DNA from: Actinopolymorpha alba DSM 45243
GTDB taxonomy: Bacteria > Actinomycetota > Actinomycetes > Propionibacteriales > Actinopolymorphaceae
Assembly (NCBI RefSeq): GCF_000373925.1
Contig: NZ_KB892759.1
Coordinates: 1,577-65,576 of the forward strand
DNA: 64,000 nt
Reading direction: 5' to 3'
The position numbers were made by a program, and so were the translations under genes. Positions 25,842 through 34,854 of this stretch are shown piece by piece. Position 1 is the stretch's first letter, and the number at the start of each line of letters is the position of its first letter. A model generated the notes under the pieces. That model saw only the letters and a list, made by a program, of their open reading frames with translations. It did not search any database and was not told the origin of the DNA.

Positions 25842-26558
25842 TTACTCGTCCGCCGCTGACCTTCCAGGTGTCTCGCCGGTGCCGCTGCCGCGGTCGTCGA
25901 GCACGAGTCCGGCCCGACCGTTGACGGTGTAACGCACGTGCGTGACGGGCGGCGTGTGGATGACCCTGGTCGGCGTCAGTTCGATCGCTTCCTTGTCGGC
26001 GAGTTCGAGGTCGGCGTCGAGCAGACGCATCCCGGTGCCGAGCACGACTGGAACGATGTGGAGTTCGAGCTCGTCCAGCAGGCCGGCTTTGAGTACCTGG
26101 CGTACCAAACTGCCTCCCCCGGCGACAGCGACGTTCTTACCGTTCGCCGCCGCCCGAGCCTGCTCCACGGCGCTGGCGATGCCGTCGGTGACGTAGGTGA
26201 AGCTGGTGCCACCTTGGCGTACCAGGGTCTCGCGAGGGCGGTGGGTCACGACGAAGACCGGTGCGCGGAAGGGCGGGTCCTCTCCCCAGGGCACCTCGCC
26301 GCCGTCGGCCATCCGCCGTCCCATGACGTACGCGCCGGCCGCCTCAAACGTCTCGGCGACAATGTCGGAATTCGTGTCCCGCTCACCGCCGGCAAAGCCC
26401 TGCCGCTCCCGCCAGGCCTTCGCGTCGATCACCCAGCGAGTGATGCGGAAGAAGCCCGCGGCCTCTGCCGACTCCAGCCAGTTCCCGTCGCCGTTGTGCC
26501 GGGCACCCGCGTAGAAGCCGTCGAGTGACACCGACATCTGTGCCGTCACCATGGTCAT
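25842..26558 (-). CDS. dihydrofolate reductase family protein (RibD C-terminal domain)
   Basis: A 238-aa protein of the RibD_C/DHFR-like superfamily, NADPH-dependent reductases of pteridine-like substrates. The family opening MSVSLDGFYAG, the GAYVMGRRMAD motif and VAGGGSLVRQVLKAGLLDELELHIVPVVLGTGMRL (seen in fragments such as GLLDELELHIVPV) are present. Start chosen at MTMVTAQMSVSLDGF, preceded by GAAAGGAAG. Many homologues are single-gene, poorly characterised reductases. It lies 278 nt downstream of folE on the same strand, with a palindrome between, so a pterin link is possible but not shown. Confidence 0.87.
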   Translation of the reverse strand: MTMVTAQMSVSLDGFYAGARHNGDGNWLESAEAAGFFRITRWVIDAKAWRERQGFAGGERDTNSDIVAETFEAAGAYVMGRRMADGGEVPWGEDPPFRAPVFVVTHRPRETLVRQGGTSFTYVTDGIASAVEQARAAANGKNVAVAGGGSLVRQVLKAGLLDELELHIVPVVLGTGMRLLDADLELADKEAIELTPTRVIHTPPVTHVRYTVNGRAGLVLDDRGSGTGETPGRSAADE

Positions 26559-26766
26559 CTGTCTTCGCTTCCTTTCTCCCGGCGGTGCCATTTGTCATGG
26601 CCCGCTCATCAGGGAGTCGAAGCAGTCGGCGGTATCTCTACATCAGCGCGAATGGGTCCTGGAAACTCTTCCGCGGGTGCTCGAAACGCGGGCGGAAACG
26701 ATGTGGTGGCCGGGGCGCCCATGCTCGCGCCTGCTTCGCATGGTGTCGACGCCATGCAAGGCATGC

Positions 26767-26790
26767 AATGACCACGTATACGTGATCATT
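26767..26790. repeat. AATGACCACGTATACGTGATCATT palindrome, copy 3
   Basis: Exact reverse complement of the copy at 15345. The 32 nt starting at 26759 (with AGGCATGC ahead of the palindrome) match 35866-35897 exactly in inverted orientation. It lies 46 nt past the folE stop. Confidence 0.8.
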
Positions 26791-26835
26791 TGGCTCCCTC
26801 GCCGCGCGGCTGGCAAGCCTGTGTCGGTCCAGCGG

Positions 26836-27435
26836 TTACTGAGCGGCCGAACGGGTGGCGGTGAGGGACAGGAACTCCGCCCGCGACCGGGTGTCCTCGC
26901 GCAGTGTCCCGAGCAGTGTCGAGGTGATGGTCTTGGCCCCGACGGCCTGGACCCCGCGGAGCGTCATGCACAGGTGCTCGGCCTCGATCACGACCCCGAC
27001 GCCCTTGGGGCTCAGAGCGGCCGACAGCCAGTCCGCGATCTGCTTGGTGAGGCGCTCCTGCACCTGCGGGCCGTGGGCGAAGAGTTCGACGACGCGGGCC
27101 ATCTTCGACAGCCCGAGGATGCGTTCGCTGGGCAGGTAACCGACGTGGGCGACCCCGACGAAGGGCAGCAGGTGGTGCTCGCACACGGACTTGATGGGGA
27201 TGTCGCGAGCGAGCACGAGTTCGTCGTACCCCTCGTCGTTGGGGAAGGTCGTGAGGTCGAACGCCCGCGGGGTGAGGAGTTCGGCGTACGCCTTGGCCAT
27301 CCGGCGGGGCGTGTCGCGCAGGCTCTCGGTGTCGAACCGCAGGCCGAGTGCTTGGAGGAACTGCCGGGCCGCCGACTCGGCGGCCTCGAGGTCGCGGTCG
27401 GCGTCCTCACGGACGACTCGCAGGGGCGCGGTCAC
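26836..27435 (-). CDS. folE: GTP cyclohydrolase I
   Basis: Converts GTP to 7,8-dihydroneopterin triphosphate, first step of folate and pterin synthesis. The 199-aa protein has the zinc site residues in KSVCEHHLLPFVGVAHVGY (Cys, His) and AEHLCMTLRGVQ (second Cys), and the SERILGLSKMARVVELFA segment typical of type IA enzymes. Start at MTAPLRVVRED. It diverges from a Cys-containing HTH regulator 94 nt away, so one operator could serve both. Confidence 0.95.
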   Translation of the reverse strand: MTAPLRVVREDADRDLEAAESAARQFLQALGLRFDTESLRDTPRRMAKAYAELLTPRAFDLTTFPNDEGYDELVLARDIPIKSVCEHHLLPFVGVAHVGYLPSERILGLSKMARVVELFAHGPQVQERLTKQIADWLSAALSPKGVGVVIEAEHLCMTLRGVQAVGAKTITSTLLGTLREDTRSRAEFLSLTATRSAAQ

Positions 27436-27529
27436 GGAATCCCCCCAACTCGGGCGTCGATGGTCAGGCTAATGGTGCTCCTCGTTGCGACGAATTTCAA
27501 CAATGACCGTTGGTGATAATCTCCTCACC

Positions 27530-28204
27530 ATGCCCGCTCCGGAACGCGGCCCCTGGTTGGCGGTGGCGACCCTGGTCGACCCGAGCCGGCGTGCGATCTA
27601 TGAGTACGTCCGCGCGCAGGGCCGCCCGGTCACGCGTGACGACGCCGCAAGCTCGTTGTCGATCTCCCACAACCTCGCGGCGTTCCACCTCGACAAGCTG
27701 GTGGACGCCGGTCTCCTGCGGGCGGGATACGAGGTGCCACCGTCCCAGCCGCGCGGCCGGGGCCGGACACCCAAGGTCTACGAGGCGGCCGAGGGTGGCG
27801 TCGCCCTCACCATTCCCGAACGCCGCTACGACCTGATGGCCGAGATCCTGGCCAACGCCGTGGTCGACGACCGGCCTGACGCGCGCGCGGCGGCCCTCCG
27901 GATCGCCCGGGAGCGTGGCGAGCAGATCGGCCGGCTCCAGCGTCAGGACGACGAGCGACCCGGACTCCACGCCGTGCTGGCGCAGCTGGGTTTCGAACCC
28001 CACAGCGAGCCTTCCGGAGGCCGGACCACGTTGCGCAACTGTCCTTTCCACGCGTTGGTAGGCCGTCAACCCGCGCTTGTCTGTGGCCTCAACCTCGCCT
28101 TCGTCAGTGGCCTCCTCGCGGGCCTTGGCGTCGAAGGGGCTGAGCCGGTGCTCGACCCGAGGCCGGGCGCGTGCTGTGTCGAGGTGCGGACGGCGCGCTC
28201 CTAA
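27530..28204 (+). CDS. helix-turn-helix transcriptional regulator with C-terminal cysteines
   Basis: A 224-aa ArsR/SufR-like regulator. The N-terminal winged helix is at about residues 12-75 (DPSRRAIYEYVRAQGRPVTRDD, then LSISHNLAAFHLDKLVDAGLL as recognition helix). The C-terminal domain has NCPFHALV, a Cys 14 residues later in ALVCGLN, and PGACCVEV at the end. This Cys spacing resembles SufR-type regulators, which bind an Fe-S cluster, so redox or Fe-S sensing is possible. Start at MPAPERGPW, preceded by a TGATAAT extended -10-like box; no Shine-Dalgarno is seen. It diverges from folE. Target genes are unknown. Confidence 0.85.
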   Translation: MPAPERGPWLAVATLVDPSRRAIYEYVRAQGRPVTRDDAASSLSISHNLAAFHLDKLVDAGLLRAGYEVPPSQPRGRGRTPKVYEAAEGGVALTIPERRYDLMAEILANAVVDDRPDARAAALRIARERGEQIGRLQRQDDERPGLHAVLAQLGFEPHSEPSGGRTTLRNCPFHALVGRQPALVCGLNLAFVSGLLAGLGVEGAEPVLDPRPGACCVEVRTARS

Positions 28205-28212
28205 GGCTGGCG

Positions 28213-28257
28213 CGAACCCGAACCCGAACCCGAACGCGGACGCGGACGCGGACGCGG
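28213..28257. repeat. adjacent hexanucleotide tandem repeats
   Basis: A CGAACC tract (three to four units) runs directly into a CGGACG tract (three to four units) just after the regulator stop. The 170-nt gap to purK otherwise holds only the purK promoter. Copy number is likely to vary between strains. Confidence 0.85.
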
Positions 28258-28361
28258 CGGATGCTCAGATCGCGAAGGCTTTCCGTCACATAGCGACCAA
28301 AACCCTTCACGATCCCGCCCGTCCTGGGCGAGCGGTTACCCGATCCGGGGGAGTGGTGGGC

Positions 28362-28367
28362 TAGCCT
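28362..28367 (+). promoter_or_regulatory. -10 box of leaderless purK promoter
   Basis: TAGCCT lies 7 nt before the GTG start of purK, with no Shine-Dalgarno. Confidence 0.5.
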
Positions 28368-28374
28368 CCGGGAC

Positions 28375-29532
28375 GTGCCAAACCTCGTAGGCGTTCCCAC
28401 CGTCGGCATGATCGGCGGCGGCCAGCTGGCCCGGATGACCCACCAGGCCGGAATCGCGTTGGGCGTGAAGTTCAAGCTGCTTGCCGAGGGGCCGGACGTC
28501 TCGGCCGCGCAGGTCGTCCACGAGCCGACGGTCGGCGACTACCGCGACCTCCGTACGCTCCGGGCGTTCGCCGCCGGCTGCGACGTCGTGACCTTTGATC
28601 ACGAGCACGTCCCGACCGAGCATCTTCGCCGGCTGCAGGACGAGGGAGTGGTCGTGCGTCCCGGCCCGGAGGCGCTGGTCTACGCACAGGACAAGGGCGC
28701 GATGCGCGAGCGCCTGAGCGCGCTTGGCGTCCCCTGCCCGCGCTACCGCGCCATCGTCGATGAGAAGGATCTCTCCGCGGCCGCCGACGACCTGGGCGGC
28801 TGGCCGCTGGTGCTCAAGACGACGCGCGGTGGGTACGACGGCAAGGGCGTCTGGCTGGTCGGCGAGACCGTCACCGCGGAGACGGCGGAGATCTTCATGT
28901 CCGGCGTTCCACTGATCGCCGAGGAGCGGGTCGATTTCGTCCGCGAGCTGTCGGCGGTGGTCGCGAGGTCGCCATCCGGCCAGGCGATCGCCTACCCCGT
29001 CGTCGAGTCGGTGCAGCGGGACGGGATCTGCCACGAGGTGATCGCGCCGGCTCCGAACCTCCCCGAAGCGCGGGCGCTGGAGTCACAGCGGATCGCGCTG
29101 CGGATCGCCGGCGAGCTGGGCGTCGTGGGCATCCTCGCGGTGGAGCTCTTCGAGACGCGCGACGGTCGTGTCCTCGTCAACGAGCTGGCGATGCGCCCCC
29201 ACAACACCGGCCACTGGAGCATCGACGGCGCGGTCACGAGCCAGTTCGAGAACCACCTCCGAGCCGTCCTCGACCTTCCCCTGGGCTCGCCCAGGCCGCG
29301 CGCCCCGTGGACGGTGATGGTCAACGTCTTCGGCGGCAAGTACCCCAACATGCACAAGGGATTCCTGCACTGCATGGCCCGCGATCCCGACCTGCGCGTC
29401 CATCTGTACGGCAAGGAAGTCAGACCCGGCCGCAAGGTCGGCCACGTGACCGCGTACGGCGTTGACCTCGAGGTCGTTCGCGAGCGAGCCCGACACGCCG
29501 CCGCCTATCTCACGGGAGAGATCGATGAGTGA
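28375..29532 (+). CDS. purK: 5-(carboxyamino)imidazole ribonucleotide synthase
   Basis: ATP-grasp enzyme that carboxylates 5-aminoimidazole ribonucleotide to N5-CAIR in purine synthesis. The 385-aa protein shows [17 protein letters not shown] at the start, the ATP-grasp lysine region [16 protein letters not shown], and the metal/ADP motif [23 protein letters not shown] start is supported by the leaderless promoter. It overlaps purE by 8 nt, so the two are co-translated. Confidence 0.96.
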   Translation: MPNLVGVPTVGMIGGGQLARMTHQAGIALGVKFKLLAEGPDVSAAQVVHEPTVGDYRDLRTLRAFAAGCDVVTFDHEHVPTEHLRRLQDEGVVVRPGPEALVYAQDKGAMRERLSALGVPCPRYRAIVDEKDLSAAADDLGGWPLVLKTTRGGYDGKGVWLVGETVTAETAEIFMSGVPLIAEERVDFVRELSAVVARSPSGQAIAYPVVESVQRDGICHEVIAPAPNLPEARALESQRIALRIAGELGVVGILAVELFETRDGRVLVNELAMRPHNTGHWSIDGAVTSQFENHLRAVLDLPLGSPRPRAPWTVMVNVFGGKYPNMHKGFLHCMARDPDLRVHLYGKEVRPGRKVGHVTAYGVDLEVVRERARHAAAYLTGEIDE

Positions 29533-30064
29533 GGGTACGACCGAACCAACCCCCGCCCCCACGGTCGGGATCGCGATGGGCTCCGACTCCGACTGGCCCA
29601 CGATGGAGGCCGCCGCCAAGGTGCTGGAGGAGTTCGACGTTCCCTACGAGGTGGGTGTGCTCTCGGCGCACCGGATGGCGCGCGAGATGCTCGAGTACGG
29701 CGAGAGCGCCGCGTCCCGTGGGCTCCGGGTGCTCATCGCGGGCGCGGGCGGGGCGGCCCACCTGCCCGGCATGCTCGCGAGCGTCACGCCGCTGCCCGTG
29801 ATCGGCGTACCCGTCGCACTGCGCCATCTTGACGGGCTCGACTCGCTGCTCTCGATCGTGCAGATGCCGGCCGGTGTGCCCGTCGCGACGGTCGCGGTCG
29901 GCAACGCCCGGAACGCCGGTCTCCTCGCGGTCCGCATCCTCGCCGCCAGCGATCCCGACCTGCGGGTCCGGATGGAGGCGTTCCAGCGCGACCTCGAGGT
30001 ACACGCCCGGGCCAAGGGCGAAGCGCTCCGAGCCCGGCGCGGGCGCACCGTCGGCTTCCGCTGA
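29525..30064 (+). CDS. purE: 5-(carboxyamino)imidazole ribonucleotide mutase
   Basis: Class I PurE, moving the carboxyl group of N5-CAIR to give CAIR. The 179-aa protein has the family [13 protein letters not shown] nucleotide-binding motif, [12 protein letters not shown] with the catalytic His, and [14 protein letters not shown]. The ATG overlaps the purK stop (ATGAGTGA). It is the last gene of the purKE pair; an AT-richer gap follows. Confidence 0.96.
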   Translation: MSEGTTEPTPAPTVGIAMGSDSDWPTMEAAAKVLEEFDVPYEVGVLSAHRMAREMLEYGESAASRGLRVLIAGAGGAAHLPGMLASVTPLPVIGVPVALRHLDGLDSLLSIVQMPAGVPVATVAVGNARNAGLLAVRILAASDPDLRVRMEAFQRDLEVHARAKGEALRARRGRTVGFR

Positions 30065-30210
30065 CCCTGGCCGCCGCGGCGTTGATAATTCGTCATTTCA
30101 TGTTCACTTCTGCTTCATTTCGAAGGTCGCGCCATCCGCGTGGTCTCCGCATACTTGTCCCGGTGGTGCACAAATGAGTGCGACCGGGGGGCAGACATGG
30201 AGCAGTGCGC
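30065..30210 (+). promoter_or_regulatory. AT-rich upstream region of the TelA/VWA operon
   Basis: The 146-nt gap after purE is noticeably AT-richer than its surroundings (TTGATAATTCGTCATTTCATG and similar). It should carry the promoter of the four-gene operon; CATACT around 30150 is a candidate -10. No clear operator palindrome was found. Confidence 0.35.
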
Positions 30211-31347
30211 GTGAAACGGGCCGCATCGATCGTGCTGGCGGCGGTGCTCGTCATCGGCGTCGGCGTGGCGATCTACCTGGGAAACAGCGGATCCGGGGCT
30301 CAGAAGAGCCGGACGGATCTGTCGATCGTCAAAGGCGTAATTGGGTCGGAGAAGGCCGCGTTCTTTAACGACCAGCGAGTCCAGGACGCGTTCGCTCAGC
30401 ACGGGCTGAAGGTCGAGGTCGACACCGCGGGCTCGCGGCAGATCGCGACCTCGGTCGATCTCGACAAGTACGACTTCGCCTTCCCGTCGAGCACGCCAGC
30501 GGCCGAGAAGATTCAGCGTGAACGCAAGATCACGCAGACGTATGCGCCTTTCTATTCGCCCATGGTGATCGCGTCGTTCCGTCCCATCGTCGATGTCCTG
30601 GCTCGCCAGGGGGTGGCGAAGAAGGACGCTGACGGCACCTGGACGTTTGACATGGCGGCATACCTTGAGTTGGCCAAGAAGGGCACCCGCTGGGATCAGC
30701 TTCCCGGCAACACGACGTACCCCGTCCGCAAGAACGTGTTGGTACGTACGACCGATCCGCGCAACTCGAATTCGGCCGCGATGTATCTCGCGATCACCAG
30801 CCATGTGCTGAACGGCGATGCGGTGGTGCAGGGCAGCGCCGATGCCCAGAAGGTTCTGCCGCTGGTGTCGCGACTTTTCCTCGAACAGGGCTACACCGCC
30901 ACCACGTCTGAGCAGCCATTCGACGACTACCTCTCGCTCGGCATGGGAAATACCCCACTGCTTTTCCTCTACGAAGCGCAGTTCGTCGACCGCGCCATTC
31001 GCGATGACGGCTCGATCACGGCCGACATGGTGCTCATGTATCCGTCGCCATCGGTGCTGTCCAAGCACACGGTGGTGCCTCTGAACGACAAGGGATCTCA
31101 GGTCGGCAAGCTGCTGGTGGAAGACCCGCAGCTGCAGGAGCTCGCGGCGACATCTGGCTTCCGCACGACCAGGCCGGCACAGTTCGCGCAGGTGGTGAAG
31201 GACCACAAAGTGCTGGTTCGCACGAATGTCGTCGACCTGATCGACCCGCCCACCTACGAGACGCTCGAAAGGCTCTTGGCCGCGATCGGGAGGACCTACG
31301 AGGCCAAGGGCGCCGGTCCCGCTCCGAAGGACGAGGAACTCAGATGA
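30211..31347 (+). CDS. membrane-anchored substrate-binding-like protein of the TelA operon
   Basis: A 378-aa protein with one N-terminal signal-anchor helix (about residues 4-24, no lipobox Cys) and a type 2 periplasmic-binding-protein-like body: SIVKGVIGSEKAAFF, YDFAFPSSTPAAEKI and TYAPFYSPMVIASF look like the hinge and ligand-lobe strands of such proteins. No ABC permease is nearby, so it is probably a sensor or structural component, not a transport receptor. I chose the GTG at VKRAASIVLAAV because GGAG lies 8 nt before it; GTG at 30178 or 30205 would add a few residues. Its stop overlaps the telA start by 4 nt. Codon use is a little AT-richer than flanking genes. Confidence 0.72.
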   Translation: MKRAASIVLAAVLVIGVGVAIYLGNSGSGAQKSRTDLSIVKGVIGSEKAAFFNDQRVQDAFAQHGLKVEVDTAGSRQIATSVDLDKYDFAFPSSTPAAEKIQRERKITQTYAPFYSPMVIASFRPIVDVLARQGVAKKDADGTWTFDMAAYLELAKKGTRWDQLPGNTTYPVRKNVLVRTTDPRNSNSAAMYLAITSHVLNGDAVVQGSADAQKVLPLVSRLFLEQGYTATTSEQPFDDYLSLGMGNTPLLFLYEAQFVDRAIRDDGSITADMVLMYPSPSVLSKHTVVPLNDKGSQVGKLLVEDPQLQELAATSGFRTTRPAQFAQVVKDHKVLVRTNVVDLIDPPTYETLERLLAAIGRTYEAKGAGPAPKDEELR

Positions 31348-32534
31348 CCGACGTCGACCCACAGGTAGGCTCCGCAGAGCTTGTTCTCACCCCGCCCGAG
31401 CCGGTGGCGCCCGTGCGACCGGAGCGAGCCGAAACCCTCGTGCCGATCTCCGAGGACACAAGGGCCGCGCTGGCCGAGCGGGCGTCGACGTACGTCAGTA
31501 ATCTCAGCGCGCTCGACCCTCGCTCGCCGGAGTTCGCGGCGAAGATCAGCGACATCACCACGCTCGGGCACGGCGAGGTCGCGACCTCCTCGCGCATCGC
31601 CAATCGGATGCTCGACCGTTCGGTGGCGGCGCTGGCCGGCGCCAAGGGCGAAGCCGGCGATGCCCAGCAGAAGGTCGGAAGGGGTCTGGTCGAGCTGCGC
31701 CGGACCGTTGAGGATCTTGACCCGAAGGACATCGGCAAACTGACCGGTCGACGGCTGCTGTCGAAGTTGCCGTTCGGCAATTCGTTGCGCGATTTCATGG
31801 CGAAGTACCAATCCGCCAACGTTAATATCAACAAGATTGTCGTCGCGCTGCGGTCGGGCCAGGACGAACTCCGGCGTGACAACGCGACTATTCAAAACGA
31901 ACGCACGCACCTGTGGAATACCATGGGCAAGCTGCAGGAGTACGCCGTGCTCGCCGAGGCGCTCGACCAGGCGGTGGGGCGGAAGGTCGCTGAAGTTGAA
32001 GCCACCGATCCAGAGTCCGCCAAGGCCCTACAGGCGGACGTGCTGTTTCCCGTTCGGCAGCGTTATCAGGACCTGCTCACCCAACTCGCCGTGTGCGTGC
32101 AGGGCTACCTCGCGCTCGACACGATTCGCCGTAACAACGACGAGCTGATCAAGGGCGTCGAACGCGCGGCCACTACGACCGTGTCGGCCCTGCGGATCGC
32201 GGTGACCATCGCGCAGGCGTTGTCAAACCAGAAGCTCGTCATTGAGCAGGTCGACGCCCTGCGCGGCACCACCGAAGAGATTATCCGTGCGAATGCCGAC
32301 ATGCTGGCGGCACAGACCGACGATATCCAGCGGATCGCGGCGGACCCGGCGGTGAGTGCCGAGACGTTGCGCAAGTCTTTCGAACAGATCTACACCACCA
32401 TCGACAAGATCGACACGTTCAAGGTGCAGGCCGTCACCAACATGCAAGCCACCGTTGACGCGCTGCGAACCGAACTCGGGCACGCCAGCTCCTACCTCGA
32501 ACGCTCGCAGAGCCGCAACGAACTGGAGGGCTGA
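31344..32534 (+). CDS. telA: toxic anion resistance protein (TelA family)
   Basis: A 396-aa protein matching the TelA/KlaA family, cytosolic mostly helical proteins associated with tellurite or other envelope-stress resistance. Family segments include EFAAKISDITTLGHGEVATS, DLDPKDIGKLTGRRLLSKLPFG (read in parts) and the long coiled C-terminal half with KLQEYAVLAEALDQAV and TTVSALRIAVTIAQAL. No membrane segment. The ATG overlaps the upstream gene by ATGA. TelA proteins are often paired with XpaC-type membrane proteins; the fourth gene here may play that part. The molecular function of the family is not settled. Confidence 0.9.
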   Translation: MTDVDPQVGSAELVLTPPEPVAPVRPERAETLVPISEDTRAALAERASTYVSNLSALDPRSPEFAAKISDITTLGHGEVATSSRIANRMLDRSVAALAGAKGEAGDAQQKVGRGLVELRRTVEDLDPKDIGKLTGRRLLSKLPFGNSLRDFMAKYQSANVNINKIVVALRSGQDELRRDNATIQNERTHLWNTMGKLQEYAVLAEALDQAVGRKVAEVEATDPESAKALQADVLFPVRQRYQDLLTQLAVCVQGYLALDTIRRNNDELIKGVERAATTTVSALRIAVTIAQALSNQKLVIEQVDALRGTTEEIIRANADMLAAQTDDIQRIAADPAVSAETLRKSFEQIYTTIDKIDTFKVQAVTNMQATVDALRTELGHASSYLERSQSRNELEG

Positions 32535-32540
32535 CCGGTC

Positions 32541-34193
32541 ATGCGATGGTGGGGGGCGCGGGTAGGTCGTGGTCGGCGCGTGTTCGTGGCCGGCATCCTC
32601 GCTGTCAGCGCGCTGCTCGGGGCGGCCTGCTCGACCAGCGAGGAGAAGAACGTCTCGACCGGCCCGGGGAAGGCGGGAGAGCTTCGCGTGCTCGCCGGAA
32701 GCGAGCTGGCAGACCTCGAACCCATCCTCACCGAGGCCGCGAAGAAGACCGGTGTCACGGTGCGCTTTACGTTCGCCGGCACCTTGGACGGCGTACAACA
32801 GGTCATCGACGGCACCACCCGCGACCGCTACGACGCGATCTGGTTCTCCTCCAACCGCTATCTTTCCCTGCATCCTGAGTCGGCGGGCAAGACCGCAACC
32901 GAGACCAAGGTCATGACGTCTCCGGTGGTTCTCGGGCTCGCGGCATCGAAGGCGAAGGAACTCGGCTGGTCCAGCGGTGCTCAGGTGACCTGGGCCGACG
33001 TGGCCGAGGCAGCGGGCGCCGGAAAGTTCACGTACGGCATGACCAATCCGGCGTCCTCCAACTCCGGATTCTCCGCACTCGTCGGTGTGGCGGCCGCACT
33101 CGCTGGCACTGGTGCCGCCTTGGAGCAACCTGACGTCGACAAGGTGGCCCCTCAACTGGAGAAGTTCTTCTCCGCCCAGAAGCTGACTGCCGGCTCCTCG
33201 GGATGGCTCAGCGACGCCTATGCCGAACGCTCGACCGGCAAGCAGAGCGGGACCAAGGTCGACGGAATCGTCAATTACGAATCGGTGCTGCTCTCGCTCA
33301 ACGCCTCGGGCCGACTGCCCGAGCCGCTGACCTTGATCTACCCTTCGGACGGTGTGGTCACCGCCGACTACCCACTCACCCTGCTCAGCTCGGCCACAGA
33401 CCAGGTGGCGGAGGGCTACCGCGCGTTGGTCGGCTACCTGCGAAGCCCCGACGTCCAGCGCGAGATCATGGTGCGCACCCACCGTCGCCCGGCGATCCCG
33501 CAGGTGAAGGTCGATAAGGCATTCGGTCCGGCGTCCTTGGTCGAGCTGCCCTTCCCGGCCAAGCTCGGCGTCGCTGACGGACTCATCAACACCTATTTCG
33601 ACAAGCTGCGCCGCCCGGCCCGGACCATCTACGTTCTCGACGTTTCCGGTTCGATGAGTGGCGACCGCATCGAGTCTCTCCGGAACGCACTGGTGAAGCT
33701 CACCGGTGCCGACGACACCGTCGCGGGAAAGTTCCAGCGATTCCACGGTCGCGAGGAAGTGACGCTCCTGCCGTTCTCTTCTTCTCCCGAGAGCCCACAG
33801 ACGTTCACCGTGCCGGAGAAATCACCGGATACTGCACTCGCCGACATTCGCGCGGCCGCGATGGCACTGGAATCCGGCGGCGGAACGGCGGTCTATGACA
33901 GTGTCCTCCAGGCGTACGATCAACTGAAGTCGGAGTCTCAAGGCGACTATGCGACCTCGATCGTGTTGATGACCGACGGCGAGAACACCACCGGTAGTCG
34001 CCTCGACGGGTTCAAGCAGGCTCATTCGACTTTCCCGCCACGACTGCGGCAGATTCCGATCTTCACGATTCTCTTCGGCGAGGGCAGTACGGACGAGATG
34101 AACCAACTCGCCACGCTGACCGGGGGACGGTCTTTCGATGCCCGCGAAGGATCGCTCGAGTCGGCCTTCCAGGAGATCCGTGGCTACCAGTGA
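32541..34193 (+). CDS. lipoprotein with substrate-binding domain fused to a VWA domain
   Basis: A 550-aa exported lipoprotein. Signal peptide with lipobox LLGAAC at about residues 25-30, then a roughly 310-residue periplasmic-binding-protein-like domain (GELRVLAGSELADLEPIL, YDAIWFSSNRYL, TYGMTNPASSNSGFSALVG), then a von Willebrand A domain with an intact MIDAS: DVSGSMSGDR at about residue 369, a Thr in GGGTAVYDS, and an Asp in VLMTDGENTTGS. The VWA domain would bind a metal and a protein partner, outside the membrane. It follows telA by 6 nt. The ABC-less binding protein fused to VWA is the odd part and suggests ligand-controlled adhesion or assembly. Confidence 0.85.
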   Translation: MRWWGARVGRGRRVFVAGILAVSALLGAACSTSEEKNVSTGPGKAGELRVLAGSELADLEPILTEAAKKTGVTVRFTFAGTLDGVQQVIDGTTRDRYDAIWFSSNRYLSLHPESAGKTATETKVMTSPVVLGLAASKAKELGWSSGAQVTWADVAEAAGAGKFTYGMTNPASSNSGFSALVGVAAALAGTGAALEQPDVDKVAPQLEKFFSAQKLTAGSSGWLSDAYAERSTGKQSGTKVDGIVNYESVLLSLNASGRLPEPLTLIYPSDGVVTADYPLTLLSSATDQVAEGYRALVGYLRSPDVQREIMVRTHRRPAIPQVKVDKAFGPASLVELPFPAKLGVADGLINTYFDKLRRPARTIYVLDVSGSMSGDRIESLRNALVKLTGADDTVAGKFQRFHGREEVTLLPFSSSPESPQTFTVPEKSPDTALADIRAAAMALESGGGTAVYDSVLQAYDQLKSESQGDYATSIVLMTDGENTTGSRLDGFKQAHSTFPPRLRQIPIFTILFGEGSTDEMNQLATLTGGRSFDAREGSLESAFQEIRGYQ

Positions 34194-34836
34194 CCGCCGT
34201 AGCGGCTCCGGAATCATCCGCTACCTGACGTCGACCAAGAACCTGATCGGCTCGATCGGCGGGATCGTGGGACTTGGCGTGACCTTCACCGGGATCGCCG
34301 GGCCGTACTGGCCGATCGTCGTCGTCGGACTTTACGCGGCCGGGGCGCTGGCGGCGCCGCCGGAGAAGGTCACCCTCGTTCTGGACGTCGGTGAGGAGGA
34401 GATCTCCCGGCTACGCCGCGATCTGACCGAGCTGGGCCGGCGGGTCGGGCGGGAGTCGGGCCGGCTCCCGGCTGGCGCGATGGAACGGTTCGGCCGGATC
34501 ACCGCCAAGCTCGCCGGGCTCCTCGAGCATGAACACGTCGGCGCCGATCCGGACGTACTCCATGTCCTTGGCGTGACGATCCGGCAGAACCTCCCCACCA
34601 GCCTGCAGTCGTACCTCAACCTGCCGCGGTGGTACGCCGGCCGGACGTCTGTCGGCCGCGCACCGGCCGAGGAGCTGCTGCATCAACTCGAACTCCAGGA
34701 GCGGTACGTCACCGACACGGCATCCCGGGTCTACGGCGAGGACACCCGAAGCATCGAGGACTTCACGACGTACCTAGAGAACATCGACACCAAGCGGAGT
34801 CACGGGGGCGAGCTGGACCTGTCGGGGGATACCTGA
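34180..34836 (+). CDS. two-TM membrane protein at the end of the TelA operon
   Basis: A 218-aa protein with two transmembrane segments at about residues 20-40 (LIGSIGGIVGLGVTFTGIAG) and 43-60 (WPIVVVGLYAAGALAAPP), then a cytosolic, charged, mainly helical domain (EEEISRLRRDLTELGRRV onward). The layout, short membrane hairpin plus helical tail next to telA, resembles XpaC-type TelA partners, but I see no diagnostic motif. The GTG start overlaps the VWA gene by 14 nt and is preceded by AGGAGA. I would expect it to tether TelA to the membrane; this is inference. Confidence 0.75.
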   Translation: MATSDRRSGSGIIRYLTSTKNLIGSIGGIVGLGVTFTGIAGPYWPIVVVGLYAAGALAAPPEKVTLVLDVGEEEISRLRRDLTELGRRVGRESGRLPAGAMERFGRITAKLAGLLEHEHVGADPDVLHVLGVTIRQNLPTSLQSYLNLPRWYAGRTSVGRAPAEELLHQLELQERYVTDTASRVYGEDTRSIEDFTTYLENIDTKRSHGGELDLSGDT

Positions 34837-34854
34837 CCCGGCTCGGAACGTGAA

